Source: Ignavibacteriota bacterium
Lineage (GTDB): Bacteria; Bacteroidota; Ignavibacteria; Palsa-1295
DNA: 6,235 bases
Assembly (NCBI GenBank): GCA_025357895.1
Contig: JANYLL010000128.1
Coordinates: 1 to 6,235, forward strand
Direction: 5' to 3'
A program made the position numbers and the translations under genes. The notes under the pieces were generated by a model, which did not search any database, was not told the DNA's origin, and worked only from the letters and a program-made list of their open reading frames with translations. Below, in pieces: positions 6,212-6,235 of this stretch. The stretch's first letter is position 1, and each line of letters opens with the position of its first letter.

Positions 6212-6235
6212 TTACCAACGTCCGCCGCCGCCGCC
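6212..6235 (-). CDS. C-terminal end of a convergent gene with a glycine-rich tail (GGGGGRW)
   Basis: On the minus strand the window edge gives four GGC codons, then GGA, CGT, TGG and the stop TAA (6214-6212), reading Gly-Gly-Gly-Gly-Gly-Arg-Trp. A poly-glycine tail closing in a Trp is a common ending for TPM-domain/DUF2207-like membrane proteins and some RNA-binding proteins, but seven codons cannot identify the family. Support comes from the T-tract on the minus strand side of the terminator, which would be needed only if a gene arrives from the right. The rest of the gene lies beyond the window. Confidence 0.5.
   Translation of the reverse strand, partial: GGGGGRW

Noticed and set aside
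6221..6235. GCC repeat as a microsatellite
   Set aside because: Only about four units are visible and they read as glycine codons of a plausible minus-strand gene end next to a terminator facing that way.

Overview
The window carries two large co-directional genes for secreted, multidomain carbohydrate-active or carbohydrate-binding proteins. The tail of a third gene appears on the opposite strand at the right edge. Both large proteins end in a C-terminal domain of the type IX secretion system (T9SS) type A sorting class, with an (N/H)-x-PNP-type opening, a 'LxDxLGxE' core and a final short Lys-ending strand. T9SS is confined to the Bacteroidota/FCB group. The lack of Shine-Dalgarno sequence before the second gene and the moderately AT-rich coding sequence also fit. 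The wording of the sorting domains resembles Ignavibacteria/Kapabacteria-type lineages, but that is an impression and not a firm assignment.

Layout: (1) 1-2723, plus strand, is a gene cut at its 5' end by the window edge. It encodes a beta-propeller of Asp-box (BNR) repeats, then three fibronectin type III-like domains and a T9SS sorting domain. (2) 2724-2829 is a 106-base gap with no gene. It holds a strong imperfect hairpin (2733-2763). (3) 2830-6141, plus strand, is a complete gene with a signal peptide. It encodes a GH20-like N-terminal alpha/beta domain and a GH20-like barrel carrying a Asp-Glu pair in 'MGHDEIR'. That barrel is interrupted by a CBM4/9-like carbohydrate-binding module and a further beta-rich insert. 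An Ig-like domain, two FN3-like domains and a T9SS sorting domain follow. (4) 6142-6235 holds a strong bidirectional intrinsic terminator (6155-6187) and, convergently, the last seven codons of a minus-strand gene ending in a glycine tail, GGGGGRW.

Functionally, the two large genes look like parts of an outer-membrane-translocated glycan-processing set. Each is exported, carries glycan-recognition or enzymatic modules on FN3 spacers, and is then passed through T9SS to the surface or medium. The substrate cannot be read from the sequence. The GH20-like barrel suggests an N-acetylhexosamine-containing glycan, but the active-site motifs depart from classical GH20. The most interesting item is that enzyme, which may belong to a poorly characterised GH20-related group. 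I see no CRISPR array, tRNA, rRNA, transposase or defence system.
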